Part shown: positions 1 through 7,886 of the stretch, piece by piece
Layout: every line of letters starts with the position of its first letter
Position numbering within the stretch: the stretch's first letter is position 1
Source of the DNA: Cyclobacteriaceae bacterium
Lineage (GTDB): Bacteria > Bacteroidota > Bacteroidia > Cytophagales > Cyclobacteriaceae
Length of the DNA: 10,699 nt
Direction: 5' to 3'
NCBI GenBank assembly: GCA_026994125.1
Contig: JALWRJ010000558.1
Span: 1 to 10,699, forward strand
The notes under the pieces: generated by a model
What the model was told of the DNA's origin: nothing
Database searches by the model: none
The model's input: only the letters and a program-made list of their open reading frames with translations
Translations under genes and position numbers: made by a program

Positions 1-1
1 A

Positions 2-241
2 AAAAACCATACGCGCTCTTACCTCGATAAATTTGTGAAAGAAGTAAATTCTTATAACGAAATTTTAGAATGTTACCATATTGCCGGCAATTTTGATTAT
101 TTGCTTAAAGCCCAATTAAAAGATATGGAGGCCTTTCAATTGTTCATTTTAAATAAACTTTCGGTAAATGCTAACATTGCCCATGTGCAAAGTTCTTTTG
201 TTTTGAGTAAGGATAAATATGGCACTTCGATACCGGTTTGA
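2..241 (+). CDS. Lrp/AsnC-family transcriptional regulator, C-terminal part (5' end outside window)
   Basis: The open frame runs in from the window edge (frame of base 2) and ends at TGA 239-241, giving the last 79 residues. The sequence fits the AsnC/Lrp ligand-binding (RAM) domain: a helix ending 'LDKFVKEV', then 'ILECYHIAGNFDYLLKA' (the beta strand and the conserved G-x-x-D-Y-L-L turn), 'DMEAFQLFILNKL', and a final strand 'HVQSSFVLSKDKYGTSIPV'. In this family an N-terminal winged helix-turn-helix binds DNA and the RAM domain forms dimers and octamers and senses amino acids. The helix-turn-helix is not visible here because the gene is cut by the edge. A GTG at base 35 lies inside the domain and should not be taken as the start. 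The effector and targets cannot be told from this part. Family assignment is strong; an intact full-length gene is inferred. Confidence 0.88.
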   Translation, partial: KNHTRSYLDKFVKEVNSYNEILECYHIAGNFDYLLKAQLKDMEAFQLFILNKLSVNANIAHVQSSFVLSKDKYGTSIPV

Positions 242-247
242 GTAATA

Positions 248-299
248 ATGACGGAATTTACATAAATAGCGTTCGTAAGATGACGGAAATTACATTAAA
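248..299 (+). repeat. Pair of imperfect 20-base direct repeats
   Basis: Bases 248-267 (ATGACGGAATTTACATAAAT) and 280-299 (ATGACGGAAATTACATTAAA) match at 17 of 20 positions and lie 32 bases apart, between the Lrp stop and the readable part of the ATPase remnant. Both could encode a D-G-x-Y-I motif, but in different frames (the offset is one base short of 11 codons) and with stops between, so the stretch is not an active gene. It may be decayed coding sequence or the footprint of the deletion that removed the ATPase 5' half. Confidence 0.45.
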
Positions 300-806
300 A
301 ACGGTAATTGGGAAAAAGAATTTACACTAGAGAGTTGGGGGGATAAACTTGAAATTAGTAAAATCATGATTGAAAAATACCTGGACTTGCTTGCTAAAGT
401 ATATGTAATACACAAGGTGCCAGGTTTTAGCCGCAATTTAGATAATGAAATTACCAAAAAGATAAAGAGATATTTTTATGATAATGGAATTAGGAATGCA
501 TTAATTGCAAACTTTAATATACCGGTATTGCGCGATGATATGGGTGCTTTGTGGGAGAACAATATTGTTTCTGAGCGACTTAAACACTTGGCTTATATGC
601 GTTCGGATGCGGATCTCTATTTTTGGCGTACTCACCGAAAACAAGAAATTAATTGGGTAGAAGAAGTAAATGGACAACTACATGCCTATGAATTTAAGTT
701 TAACGCAAAAAAAATACCCAAGCCACCCAATGCTTGGGTAAAAGCGTATCCCAAAGCTTCCTTTCAGGTAATAACACCCGAAAACTACCTCAAATTTATT
801 GCTTAG
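300..806 (+). pseudogene. DUF4143-type AAA ATPase, C-terminal remnant
   Basis: The frame can be read as family-like protein from about base 300, with stops just upstream at 267-269 and 276-278, to TAG at 804-806. It matches the C-terminal half of the AAA_14/DUF4143 ATPases common in Bacteroidota. In order it has a small winged-helix-like segment ('LESWGDKLEISK' then 'EKYLDLLAKVYVI'), 'GFSRNL', 'KRYFYDNGIRNALI', the characteristic 'MGALWEN', 'YFWRTHRKQEINWVEE', and a final 'YEFKF...YPKASFQVITPENYLKF'. Intact members are about 370-420 residues and begin with an AAA domain containing Walker A and B. None of that is present, because the preceding DNA is the Lrp gene. The usual acidic residue of the 'EID' motif is Asn here (codon 651-653). 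An ATG at 366 could start a 146-residue product but cuts into the winged helix. The 3' end overlaps the convergent peptidase gene by 11 bases. I read it as a decayed gene; a functional short product is possible but unlikely. Confidence 0.8.
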
Positions 807-3800
807 CTGTTAATTCATCCTTGTCTTTTTCATCTTGTACAAACAGCTCAATGATAAGGGCGTAATGCTTGGCCAGCGTACGGATATAATCGAATCTGCC
901 TGCTTGCCCACCATGCCCCGAATGTAGCCGAGTGTCTAGGAGCAGCTCGTTAGTATCAGTTTTGGTAGCGCGCAGTTTGGCTACCATTTTAGCCGGCTCC
1001 CAATAGCCTACTTGCTGGTCGCTTAGGCCGGTGGTAAATAGCATAGTGGGGTAGTTTTGTGCCGTTACATTATCGTAGGGCGAATACGATTTTATGTACT
1101 TAAATTCTTTTTTAACGTTAGGGTTGCCCCACTCTTCGTACTCACCAACGGTAAGTGGTAATTTATCGTCTAGCATAGTGTTTATTACATCAACAAAAGG
1201 TACATCTAAAATAATAAGTTTATACAAATCAGGAGCCATATTGGCCACAGCACCCATGAGTAAACCTCCGGCACTTCCGCCTTCGGCTACAATATTACCT
1301 TTTAGTACATACTCGTTATCTATGAGGTATTGTGTGCAGTCTATAAAATCGTAAAACGTATTTTTTTTATTAAACATTTTACCATCTTCATACCATTGGT
1401 AGCCTTTATCCGAGCCTCCGCGTACATGTGCATAGGCTATGGTAAAACCACGGTCGAGCAGGGGGTAAATGTTGGCATTAAACCCCACCGTTAAAGGGGC
1501 ACCATACGAACCATATCCGGTTATAAATACCTTGCGGTGGTCGAGCTCTTTTTTGGCGTTAAATTTTCGATAAATTAAGGTTAGCGGTATTTCTTCTCCA
1601 TCGCGTGCTTTTACCATTACACGTTCTACTTTTAACCGGTACGTGGCTACCGGAAAAGGTAGTTTTTGTTTTTTAAGCACTGTTTTTTCCTGCGTTTTCA
1701 TTTGGTAGGAATAGGTAATAAGGGGTGTTTTTGGGGTGCTATATACAATACGTATGGAATCAGTGTAGTAGCTTCGTGGGCGCAAAGCAGCGGCCATATA
1801 TATATCTTTTTTAAACTTAACGGTATGTGTTTTTTGTGTAGTCCGGTCGGTAATTTCAATGCTTGGTTGAGCGTTTTCGAGGTAAGTAGCTATCATGAAA
1901 TTCTTTAAAATATCTACCGATTGTAACAAACGGTTTCCTTTATTGGCTATAACAACCTCCCAATTTGCTTTAGCCGGTTGGGTGGTATCTACCCTTACCA
2001 GGCTGAAATTTTTAGTTAATTCGTTGGTTCTAATGTAAAATTTATCATCTGCCTGAGTTACATAATATAGTATGTTTTGTTGGCGGGGGTACAGTAGTTT
2101 TAGTTTGGGGGATATTTCGTTGGTGTAAAAATAATATACCTCCGAGGTAGTGCTGCTGGCTGTGGTAACCAACATTATGTTTTCTAACTTATTGGTGCTT
2201 ATTTGTACACTAAATTTTTTATCTTTTTCTTCAAACAATAATCTGTCAGTTTTTTGTGGTGTTCCCAGTTTATGCAGTTTTACCAGGTAGCTGCGGTTGG
2301 TTTTCTTTTCCAGTTCAGTGTATATATAGGCCTGGTTGCTAATCCATCTAAAATCAGAAGCAGAAGTTACAGAATCGGCCAGCAGTTGGCCGGTGGTTAA
2401 ATCTTTAATTTTTAAGGTAGATTTGCTGGTTCCGGTAGTGTTTTCAAAAAAGGCTATCCTCATATCGTTGGGGCTGGGTCGGGGAAACGAAGCAGCATAA
2501 TAATCGTATTTTTTTGCCAATTGGCGGGTATCAATCAGTATTTCCCTTTGTGTGCTGTCAAGGTTAGTGCGAGTATAAATAGGGTATTCCTCTTCAAAAC
2601 CATACTCAACATAGTATTTATAATTTCTTATTTGTTCGGGCAAGGAAGTGTATTCTTTTTCTATCCTGGACAACATTTCACGGTAAAGCATTCGTTCGTT
2701 TTTTCGAAGTGGAATAAAGTAATTGCGTGTATAATTATTTTCTGCATCAATGTATTCCATTACTTCGGGGTTGTATAAAGGCGCTTTCGTATCTTTTAAC
2801 CAGGCATAGTTATCGGTGTAGGTTTTGCCGTGCAGGGTATAGGTAGTTGGCTTAATCTTGGCAATAGGTGGTTTTAGGGTGGTGTCTTTTTTATGTTTGG
2901 CAGCAAACTGGTATTCCAACGGATGGTTATTCTCCATTTGTTGCCGTACTTCTTCGGCAATGGAAAACTGAGGGTTAGCTTTCGTAAAGTTGTTCCAAAA
3001 ATCAGGGTGATAACTTAGCGGCAAATCGAATAATTGATTGAACGAATTATTTGCAAACAGGCTGTCTTTAGGAAAAGGTTGGGTGCGGTATAGGCCAACT
3101 TCTTGCACAAAAAGCTCTGATACAGCCGAATAGGGGGTGGTCTCATCCTCAATGGTATCTACAAAAATAAATTCATCTTCCATGCGAACATACGCCAGGC
3201 TGTACTTGTTATTAAATTTTTTGTAGTTTAAATCTACTTTGTAGTCAAAATGCTTAATGGCCATGGTATCGTAACCGCAAATGTATTTTTTAAGGTGCTG
3301 AGGCACATTGAAATGGATGTTGGTAACGGCAAACGTCTCCTGGTCAATATGCAGCTTACCTTCTAAAAAATAACTGCTCGACATCCATAGTCTAAGCGGT
3401 TTATTCTTTTTAGTTTTTCGAGCTTCTTTTTTGGCAATATACTCCGGGTCGTATTTCGATTTAAAACTCAGGATGTACTCCCAGGTGTGTGCTTCAGTTT
3501 CTTGCTCCGATACCGAGTATATAAATTTACCTTTTTTATTTAGGTTCATAAACTCTTCCAGGTATTTTATCCGGTCGCGCCCTACCAGGTTTAGCGGTCC
3601 GCCTTCGATATTGGCATCCATACGTTCTTGGGTCAGGTTATCGCTCGATCGCGAATCGACCACTTTGGCATTTTCGCCTTTAAGGGTGCGGCTATAAAAA
3701 TGGTAGCGGTGCAACCTGGAACCTCCGTAAAACGAAGAATAGCCCAGGGTGGTCATGTTAAAGTCACCAAAATCGTATTGCTTATATTTATAATCTTCTC

Positions 3801-4302
3801 CGGTGTAGGGCAACGATTGCAACTCCACCACCGCATCGGCATATTTTATATAAAAGCCATTTTCTTTTAAAAGTTCGCGGTAGTATGCTTTGGCAAACAC
3901 TGTATCGGTCTGGTAGTTTTTAGGAATGTTTTTAATCACTTTACGCAGCAGTGCTTTTGGGCCAATCATTTTTTCGGGCTCTATAACTACTTCTTCCAGC
4001 ATTTTGGTGTCGGTGGCAAGTTTAATGTTTACTGGCGATGAAAGGCTGGCTATTTTCTGTTGTTGTGTAACATAGCCCACATACGAAAATATCAAAGTTT
4101 CCTGTTGCAATGATTTTGGCACCGTGAGTTTAAATTTACCCTTGGGGTCGGTTACGGTGCCCAGTGCTTTTCCTTTAATTTGTACATAGGCGTAGGGGAG
4201 TGGTGTGCCTGATTTAGCATCGGCAATGGTTCCGGTTACTACTAAATTTTGGGCATACCCAAGCCTGGCAACTAATAGCATGCCAATAAGTATTTTTTTC
4301 AT
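796..4302 (-). CDS. Exported fusion: CarboxypepD_reg-like outer module plus S9A oligopeptidase B
   Basis: The protein has 1168 residues. Residues 1-18 form a type I signal peptide (KK, hydrophobic core interrupted by Arg13, likely cleavage near A17/Q18). Residues about 21-107 are a CarboxypepD_reg-like beta-sandwich ('VTGTIADAKSGTPLPYAYV', 'GTVTDPKGKFKL', 'FSYVGY'). Residues about 110-465 match the region that normally follows in stand-alone Bacteroidota proteins ('LLRKVIKNIPKNY', 'YYRELLKENG', 'LEGKLHIDQETFAVTNI'). From about 477 ('LKPPIAKIKPT', 'DNYAWL') a full oligopeptidase B follows: helical start, seven-bladed propeller region to about 890, then the alpha/beta-hydrolase. I assign the triad as Ser1010 (GGSAGG), Asp1095 (GLSDQQ) and His1130 (HSGHGG). 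The 85 and 35 residue spacings match E. coli OpB (Ser532, Asp617, His652). Glu1054 and Glu1056 correspond to the S1 acidic pair that selects Arg/Lys. Expected role: cleavage of short peptides after basic residues outside the cytoplasm. There is no type IX sorting domain at the C-terminus. It is divergent from valS. The start is the ATG that yields the signal peptide. Confidence 0.9.
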   Translation of the reverse strand: MKKILIGMLLVARLGYAQNLVVTGTIADAKSGTPLPYAYVQIKGKALGTVTDPKGKFKLTVPKSLQQETLIFSYVGYVTQQQKIASLSSPVNIKLATDTKMLEEVVIEPEKMIGPKALLRKVIKNIPKNYQTDTVFAKAYYRELLKENGFYIKYADAVVELQSLPYTGEDYKYKQYDFGDFNMTTLGYSSFYGGSRLHRYHFYSRTLKGENAKVVDSRSSDNLTQERMDANIEGGPLNLVGRDRIKYLEEFMNLNKKGKFIYSVSEQETEAHTWEYILSFKSKYDPEYIAKKEARKTKKNKPLRLWMSSSYFLEGKLHIDQETFAVTNIHFNVPQHLKKYICGYDTMAIKHFDYKVDLNYKKFNNKYSLAYVRMEDEFIFVDTIEDETTPYSAVSELFVQEVGLYRTQPFPKDSLFANNSFNQLFDLPLSYHPDFWNNFTKANPQFSIAEEVRQQMENNHPLEYQFAAKHKKDTTLKPPIAKIKPTTYTLHGKTYTDNYAWLKDTKAPLYNPEVMEYIDAENNYTRNYFIPLRKNERMLYREMLSRIEKEYTSLPEQIRNYKYYVEYGFEEEYPIYTRTNLDSTQREILIDTRQLAKKYDYYAASFPRPSPNDMRIAFFENTTGTSKSTLKIKDLTTGQLLADSVTSASDFRWISNQAYIYTELEKKTNRSYLVKLHKLGTPQKTDRLLFEEKDKKFSVQISTNKLENIMLVTTASSTTSEVYYFYTNEISPKLKLLYPRQQNILYYVTQADDKFYIRTNELTKNFSLVRVDTTQPAKANWEVVIANKGNRLLQSVDILKNFMIATYLENAQPSIEITDRTTQKTHTVKFKKDIYMAAALRPRSYYTDSIRIVYSTPKTPLITYSYQMKTQEKTVLKKQKLPFPVATYRLKVERVMVKARDGEEIPLTLIYRKFNAKKELDHRKVFITGYGSYGAPLTVGFNANIYPLLDRGFTIAYAHVRGGSDKGYQWYEDGKMFNKKNTFYDFIDCTQYLIDNEYVLKGNIVAEGGSAGGLLMGAVANMAPDLYKLIILDVPFVDVINTMLDDKLPLTVGEYEEWGNPNVKKEFKYIKSYSPYDNVTAQNYPTMLFTTGLSDQQVGYWEPAKMVAKLRATKTDTNELLLDTRLHSGHGGQAGRFDYIRTLAKHYALIIELFVQDEKDKDELTAKQ

Positions 4303-4366
4303 AAGCTTTATTTATCTTGTTTTTTGCAGTGGGTTACAAGTTGGTAATTAAAACAGATAATGTCAA

Positions 4367-4380
4367 TTAACTTTCGTTAA
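4367..4380. promoter_or_regulatory. Short inverted repeat in the peptidase/valS divergent region
   Basis: TTAAC (4367-4371), a 4-base spacer and GTTAA (4376-4380) form a perfect 5-base inverted repeat about 65 bases upstream of the peptidase start and about 135 upstream of valS. It resembles a small dimeric operator but is A/T rich and could occur by chance. No convincing TAnnTTTG promoter for the peptidase was found in the 211-base gap. Confidence 0.18.
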
Positions 4381-4476
4381 AACGTAATTTTAGCAGGATG
4401 AATTGTAGTTATACATGGTTTAACAACATCCGGTAAAAATATTATTCGAATAAGTGCGTGCTTGGGTACTCTTTGT

Positions 4477-4484
4477 TATTTTTG
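4477..4484 (+). promoter_or_regulatory. Candidate Bacteroidota -7 element for valS
   Basis: TATTTTTG fits the Bacteroidota -7 consensus TAnnTTTG and would give a transcript starting near 4490, about 25 bases before the ATG at 4514. A TTG or TTTG at the expected -33 position is missing; the nearest TTG (4462-4464) is only 12 bases upstream. The element lies inside the extension that would be translated from the GTG at 4454, which argues against that start. Confidence 0.35.
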
Positions 4485-4513
4485 CGCTTCTAATTACGTG
4501 TAAGCAAATAAAA

Positions 4514-7135
4514 ATGAGCCTTTCAACAAAATATAACCCGGCAGAGGTAGAAGACAAATGGTATCAAGAATGGATGGCCAAAGGCTATTTTAAGTCGAGT
4601 CCTAATCCCGATAAGGAACCTTATACTATTGTAATTCCCCCACCCAACGTAACCGGGGTGCTGCACATGGGCCATATGCTCAACAATACCTTGCAGGATG
4701 TGCTTATTCGAAAAGCCCGTATGCAAGGTAAGGAGGCGCTGTGGGTGCCCGGTACCGACCACGCTTCCATTGCCACCGAAGCCAAAGTGGTAGCTATGCT
4801 TAAGGAACAAGGGATTGATAAGCGAGACTTGAGCCGTGATGAATTTTTAGGGCATGCCATGCAGTGGAAAGAGAAATACGGAGGTATAATTTTAGAACAG
4901 CTTAAAAAGTTAGGGGCTTCATGCGATTGGGACAGAACCAAATTTACCATGGATGAAGACCTTTCGAAATCGGTGATTAAGGTGTTTGTTGATTTATACA
5001 AGAAAGGCTATATCTACCGGGGTGTTCGTATGGTAAACTGGGATCCTCAAAGCCAAACTGCCCTGGCTGATGATGAAGTAAATCATAAAGAAGTAAATTC
5101 TAAACTGTACCATGTACAGTACAAAATTAAAGGAGAGAACGGCTACGTAACCATTGCAACCACTCGCCCTGAAACCATTTTGGGCGATACGGCCGTATGT
5201 GTAAACCCTAATGATGAACGCTACCTTCACTTAAAAGGTAAAACTGTGGTTGTTCCTTTGGTAAACCGAGAAGTGCCTGTTATTCAAGATGAATATGTAG
5301 CCATGGATTTTGGAACCGGTTGCCTAAAAGTAACTCCTGCCCACGATATTAACGATTACGAATTGGGTAGAAAGCACCAGTTAAAGTCTATTGATATTTT
5401 TAATGATGACGGAACAGTAAACCAAAATGGTGAGCTGTTTATAGGTGAAGACCGGTTTGTGGTTCGTAAAAAAATTGCTAAACAGCTAGAGGCTGAAGGC
5501 CATTTGGTTAAGGTAGAAGAATACGTAAATAATGTAGGGTTTTCGGAACGCACCGATGCCGTGGTTGAACCCAAGCTTTCTACCCAATGGTTTGTAAAAA
5601 TGGACGAGCTTACCAAGCCTGCCTACAAAGCAGTTATGGCAGATGATGTACAGTTGGTGCCTCCTAAATTTAAAAATATGTACCGCCATTGGATGGAAAA
5701 TGTGCGTGATTGGTGCATATCGAGGCAGCTTTGGTGGGGGCATCAAATACCTGCCTGGTACTTGCCCGATGGGCAAATTGTAGTAGCTGAAACCGAGGAA
5801 GAAGCTTTGCAAGAAGCTCAAGGTTTACAACCAGGTATTTTGCCAGACCAATTGAGGCGGGATGAAGATGTGCTGGATACCTGGTTCTCCTCCGGTTTGT
5901 GGCCTATGTCCGTTTTTAATGGTATTTTGGAACCCGAAAATGAGGATATTAACTATTATTACCCTACCAACGATTTGGTAACTGCACCGGAAATTTTGTT
6001 CTTTTGGGTGGCTCGAATGATTATGTTTGGCTACGAATACAAAGGAGAAAAACCTTTTAAAAATGTGTATTTAACCGGAATAGTGCGCGATAAGCTCGGG
6101 CGGAAAATGTCAAAATCATTAGGCAACTCGCCCGACCCCATTGCACTTATGGAAAAGTACGGAGCTGATGGAGTGCGTACCGGCATGTTGTTTAGTTCAC
6201 CGGCTGGTAATGACTTGCCTTTTGATGAGAAACTTTGCGAGCAAGGAAGAAACTTCTCTAACAAAATTTGGAATGCCTTTCGTTTACTGCATGGTTGGAA
6301 AATAGATGAAGCATTGCATGGAGAGGAAAATCAAATTTCGATAGATTGGTTCGAGGCCAGGTTTAATACCGCATTGGCCGAAATTGAAGACCACTTTGGT
6401 AAATTTAGAATTTCAGATGCCTTAATGACTACCTATAAATTGGTTTGGGGCGATTTTTGCAGTTGGTATTTAGAAATGGTAAAGCCCGAATACGGGCAGC
6501 CTATTGACCGGCCAACTTATGAGGCAACTAAAAAGTTTTTTGAAAAAGTATTAAAACTATTGCACCCTTTTATGCCTTTTATTTCGGAAGAAATTTGGCA
6601 TTTATTGGATGAAAGAAAAGAAAATGAATCCATTATGGTGGCCGAATGGCCTACACCCGGCCATGCCAGTAATGAGTTGCTGGAACAGGCTGAAAACGCT
6701 TTTGAAGTGATAGCTCAAGTGCGCAATTTGCGTAATTCAAAAGGTATTTCGCCCAAGGAATCGTTTGATTTACACTATAAAACTACCGGAGAGGTAGCAT
6801 TTCGAGGTTTTGAAATGATAGTTAGCAAACTAGCTAACATTAAAGCATTGTTGCGGGTAGATGCCAAGCCCGAAAATGCTTTTAGTTTTGTGATTAAAGG
6901 GAGTGAGTATTTTATTCCGGTAGCAGGAGGTGTAGATATTGAAAAGGAAAAAGTTGCTTTGCAAAAAGAACTGGATTACTCCAAGGGCTTTATTGTATCA
7001 GTAAAGAAAAAACTAAGTAACGAGCGATTTGTAAATAATGCTCCGGAGCAGGTAGTAGCTAATGAACGCAAAAAATTAGCCGATGCCCAAGCTAAAGTAA
7101 AGGCTTTGGAAGCGCAACTTGCAGCTATGAGCTAA
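4514..7135 (+). CDS. valS: Valine--tRNA ligase
   Basis: This class I aminoacyl-tRNA synthetase charges tRNA-Val with valine in the cytoplasm. Numbered from ATG 4514 (873 residues), it shows the N-terminal '[15 protein letters not shown]', the HIGH-type motif 'HMGH' at 51-54 after 'PPPNVTG', and '[10 protein letters not shown]' (80-89). The CP1 editing domain includes '[10 protein letters not shown]' (216-225) and 'PAHD' (275-278), the region that clears mischarged Thr-tRNA. It also has '[17 protein letters not shown]' (399-415), '[10 protein letters not shown]' (455-464), KMSKS at 531-535, an anticodon-binding helical domain (about 600-760), and the C-terminal coiled coil typical of ValRS (about 807-870). 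The length fits Bacteroidota ValRS. A longer frame starts at GTG 4454 and adds 20 hydrophobic residues. I reject it because homologs begin near '[13 protein letters not shown]' and the extension contains the promoter-like element. The gene stands alone, divergent from the peptidase and convergent to the small secreted protein. Confidence 0.97.
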   Translation: MSLSTKYNPAEVEDKWYQEWMAKGYFKSSPNPDKEPYTIVIPPPNVTGVLHMGHMLNNTLQDVLIRKARMQGKEALWVPGTDHASIATEAKVVAMLKEQGIDKRDLSRDEFLGHAMQWKEKYGGIILEQLKKLGASCDWDRTKFTMDEDLSKSVIKVFVDLYKKGYIYRGVRMVNWDPQSQTALADDEVNHKEVNSKLYHVQYKIKGENGYVTIATTRPETILGDTAVCVNPNDERYLHLKGKTVVVPLVNREVPVIQDEYVAMDFGTGCLKVTPAHDINDYELGRKHQLKSIDIFNDDGTVNQNGELFIGEDRFVVRKKIAKQLEAEGHLVKVEEYVNNVGFSERTDAVVEPKLSTQWFVKMDELTKPAYKAVMADDVQLVPPKFKNMYRHWMENVRDWCISRQLWWGHQIPAWYLPDGQIVVAETEEEALQEAQGLQPGILPDQLRRDEDVLDTWFSSGLWPMSVFNGILEPENEDINYYYPTNDLVTAPEILFFWVARMIMFGYEYKGEKPFKNVYLTGIVRDKLGRKMSKSLGNSPDPIALMEKYGADGVRTGMLFSSPAGNDLPFDEKLCEQGRNFSNKIWNAFRLLHGWKIDEALHGEENQISIDWFEARFNTALAEIEDHFGKFRISDALMTTYKLVWGDFCSWYLEMVKPEYGQPIDRPTYEATKKFFEKVLKLLHPFMPFISEEIWHLLDERKENESIMVAEWPTPGHASNELLEQAENAFEVIAQVRNLRNSKGISPKESFDLHYKTTGEVAFRGFEMIVSKLANIKALLRVDAKPENAFSFVIKGSEYFIPVAGGVDIEKEKVALQKELDYSKGFIVSVKKKLSNERFVNNAPEQVVANERKKLADAQAKVKALEAQLAAMS

Positions 7136-7243
7136 ACTAAACGAATGTACCACCAGCAGAAAAGGGTACGCTTTGTGTTCAACTCAGCTGCAATTGCCAA
7201 TCCGGTAAATACACAGAGCAAAAAAAGCAGAATGTTGGCAGAT

Positions 7244-7822
7244 TTATTTACCAGTGCTAATCATTATATGTGCCCGATAGGTGCCGGGGAACATTAACCA
7301 GGGGCCTCCTGCAACAACGGGTTTGGTAGGCAGCCCTGTAGAAGCCTGTGTGGCGTATGGCACATACACAACATACCTTAGGCTGGCATTTACCACTTGG
7401 TTTTTAGCAGCATCGTAATAGGCATTATTGCCCGATAGCACATGCAAGGCAACAGCCGATTTGGGCATTTTTAATTTGCCCGAGGCAGCTTCTTCTGCTC
7501 TAATTTTTTCAATATCCGCCCTGCTTTTTCCCTCGGCTCTAAGCTGCCTGCCTCGTGCCATTAATGGTTCTAAATCTTTATGATAGCAAGCTACGCTAAA
7601 ACCTTTTTGGTTGGGGTTATCGGCCAGGCATATAAGTTCGTTGCTTCCTTGCCGTAAGGTTACCAGTTTGTTATTTGCATCGTATCCAAGTACAGTAGCG
7701 TTAGCACGTTGCTCTTCGCCAGCAGCAAGTACAGCCGAGGCAATTTGCTCTTGAGCGGAAAGCGTTTGTGCCAGGCAAGAACTACCCAATACATACATGG
7801 AAGCTAACATGAGTAATCGCAT
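7244..7822 (-). CDS. Small secreted protein of unknown function
   Basis: The protein has 192 residues. Residues 1-18 look like a signal peptide (one Arg, then 'LLMLASMYVLGSSCLA', cleavage likely before Gln19). Cys16 is not in a good lipobox because residue -3 is Gly, so I favour a soluble periplasmic protein over a lipoprotein. The mature part begins with a helix (20-38), then 'ATVLGYDANNKLVTLRQGSNELICLADNP', 'GFSVACYHKDLEPLMARGR', a charged helix (93-114), 'ALHVLSG', and a C-terminal beta-rich part with 'GLPTKPVVAGGPWLMFPGT' and 'AHIMI'. I recognise it as a conserved unnamed secreted family but know no function. Cys65 and Cys79 could form a disulphide. The gene lies 64 bases downstream of the coiled-coil gene on the same strand and may be co-transcribed. 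Its 3' end faces valS across 108 bases with no clear terminator. Confidence 0.85.
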   Translation of the reverse strand: MRLLMLASMYVLGSSCLAQTLSAQEQIASAVLAAGEEQRANATVLGYDANNKLVTLRQGSNELICLADNPNQKGFSVACYHKDLEPLMARGRQLRAEGKSRADIEKIRAEEAASGKLKMPKSAVALHVLSGNNAYYDAAKNQVVNASLRYVVYVPYATQASTGLPTKPVVAGGPWLMFPGTYRAHIMISTGK

Positions 7823-7886
7823 AATTTAGAAAATTAAAGTTAGGAATGTCAAGCTCCAAGTTAGCTAAATTATACCGTAGCTACAA

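Noticed and set aside
35..241. GTG at 35 as the start of a complete 68-residue protein.
   Set aside because: The frame continues upstream to the window edge with matching Lrp-family sequence, so the gene is cut, not short.
4360..4365. TTGTCA on the plus strand (TGTC-type -35 look-alike; TTGACA on the minus strand) as a sigma70-style promoter for the peptidase.
   Set aside because: No matching -10 element at 16-18 bases, and the Bacteroidota housekeeping sigma factor uses a different consensus.
4621..5001. Leftward open frames opposite valS, the longest of 126 codons.
   Set aside because: They are antisense shadows of a well-conserved coding sequence with no family resemblance of their own.
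7147..7170. GTACC...GGTAC inverted repeat as a possible valS terminator.
   Set aside because: The stem is 5 bases with a 14-base loop and no T-tract follows; too weak.
7145..7297. A 50-codon rightward ORF just after valS, overlapping antisense the end of the secreted-protein gene.
   Set aside because: It has no recognisable family, and its last third is antisense to a real gene. An ORF this short is expected by chance.
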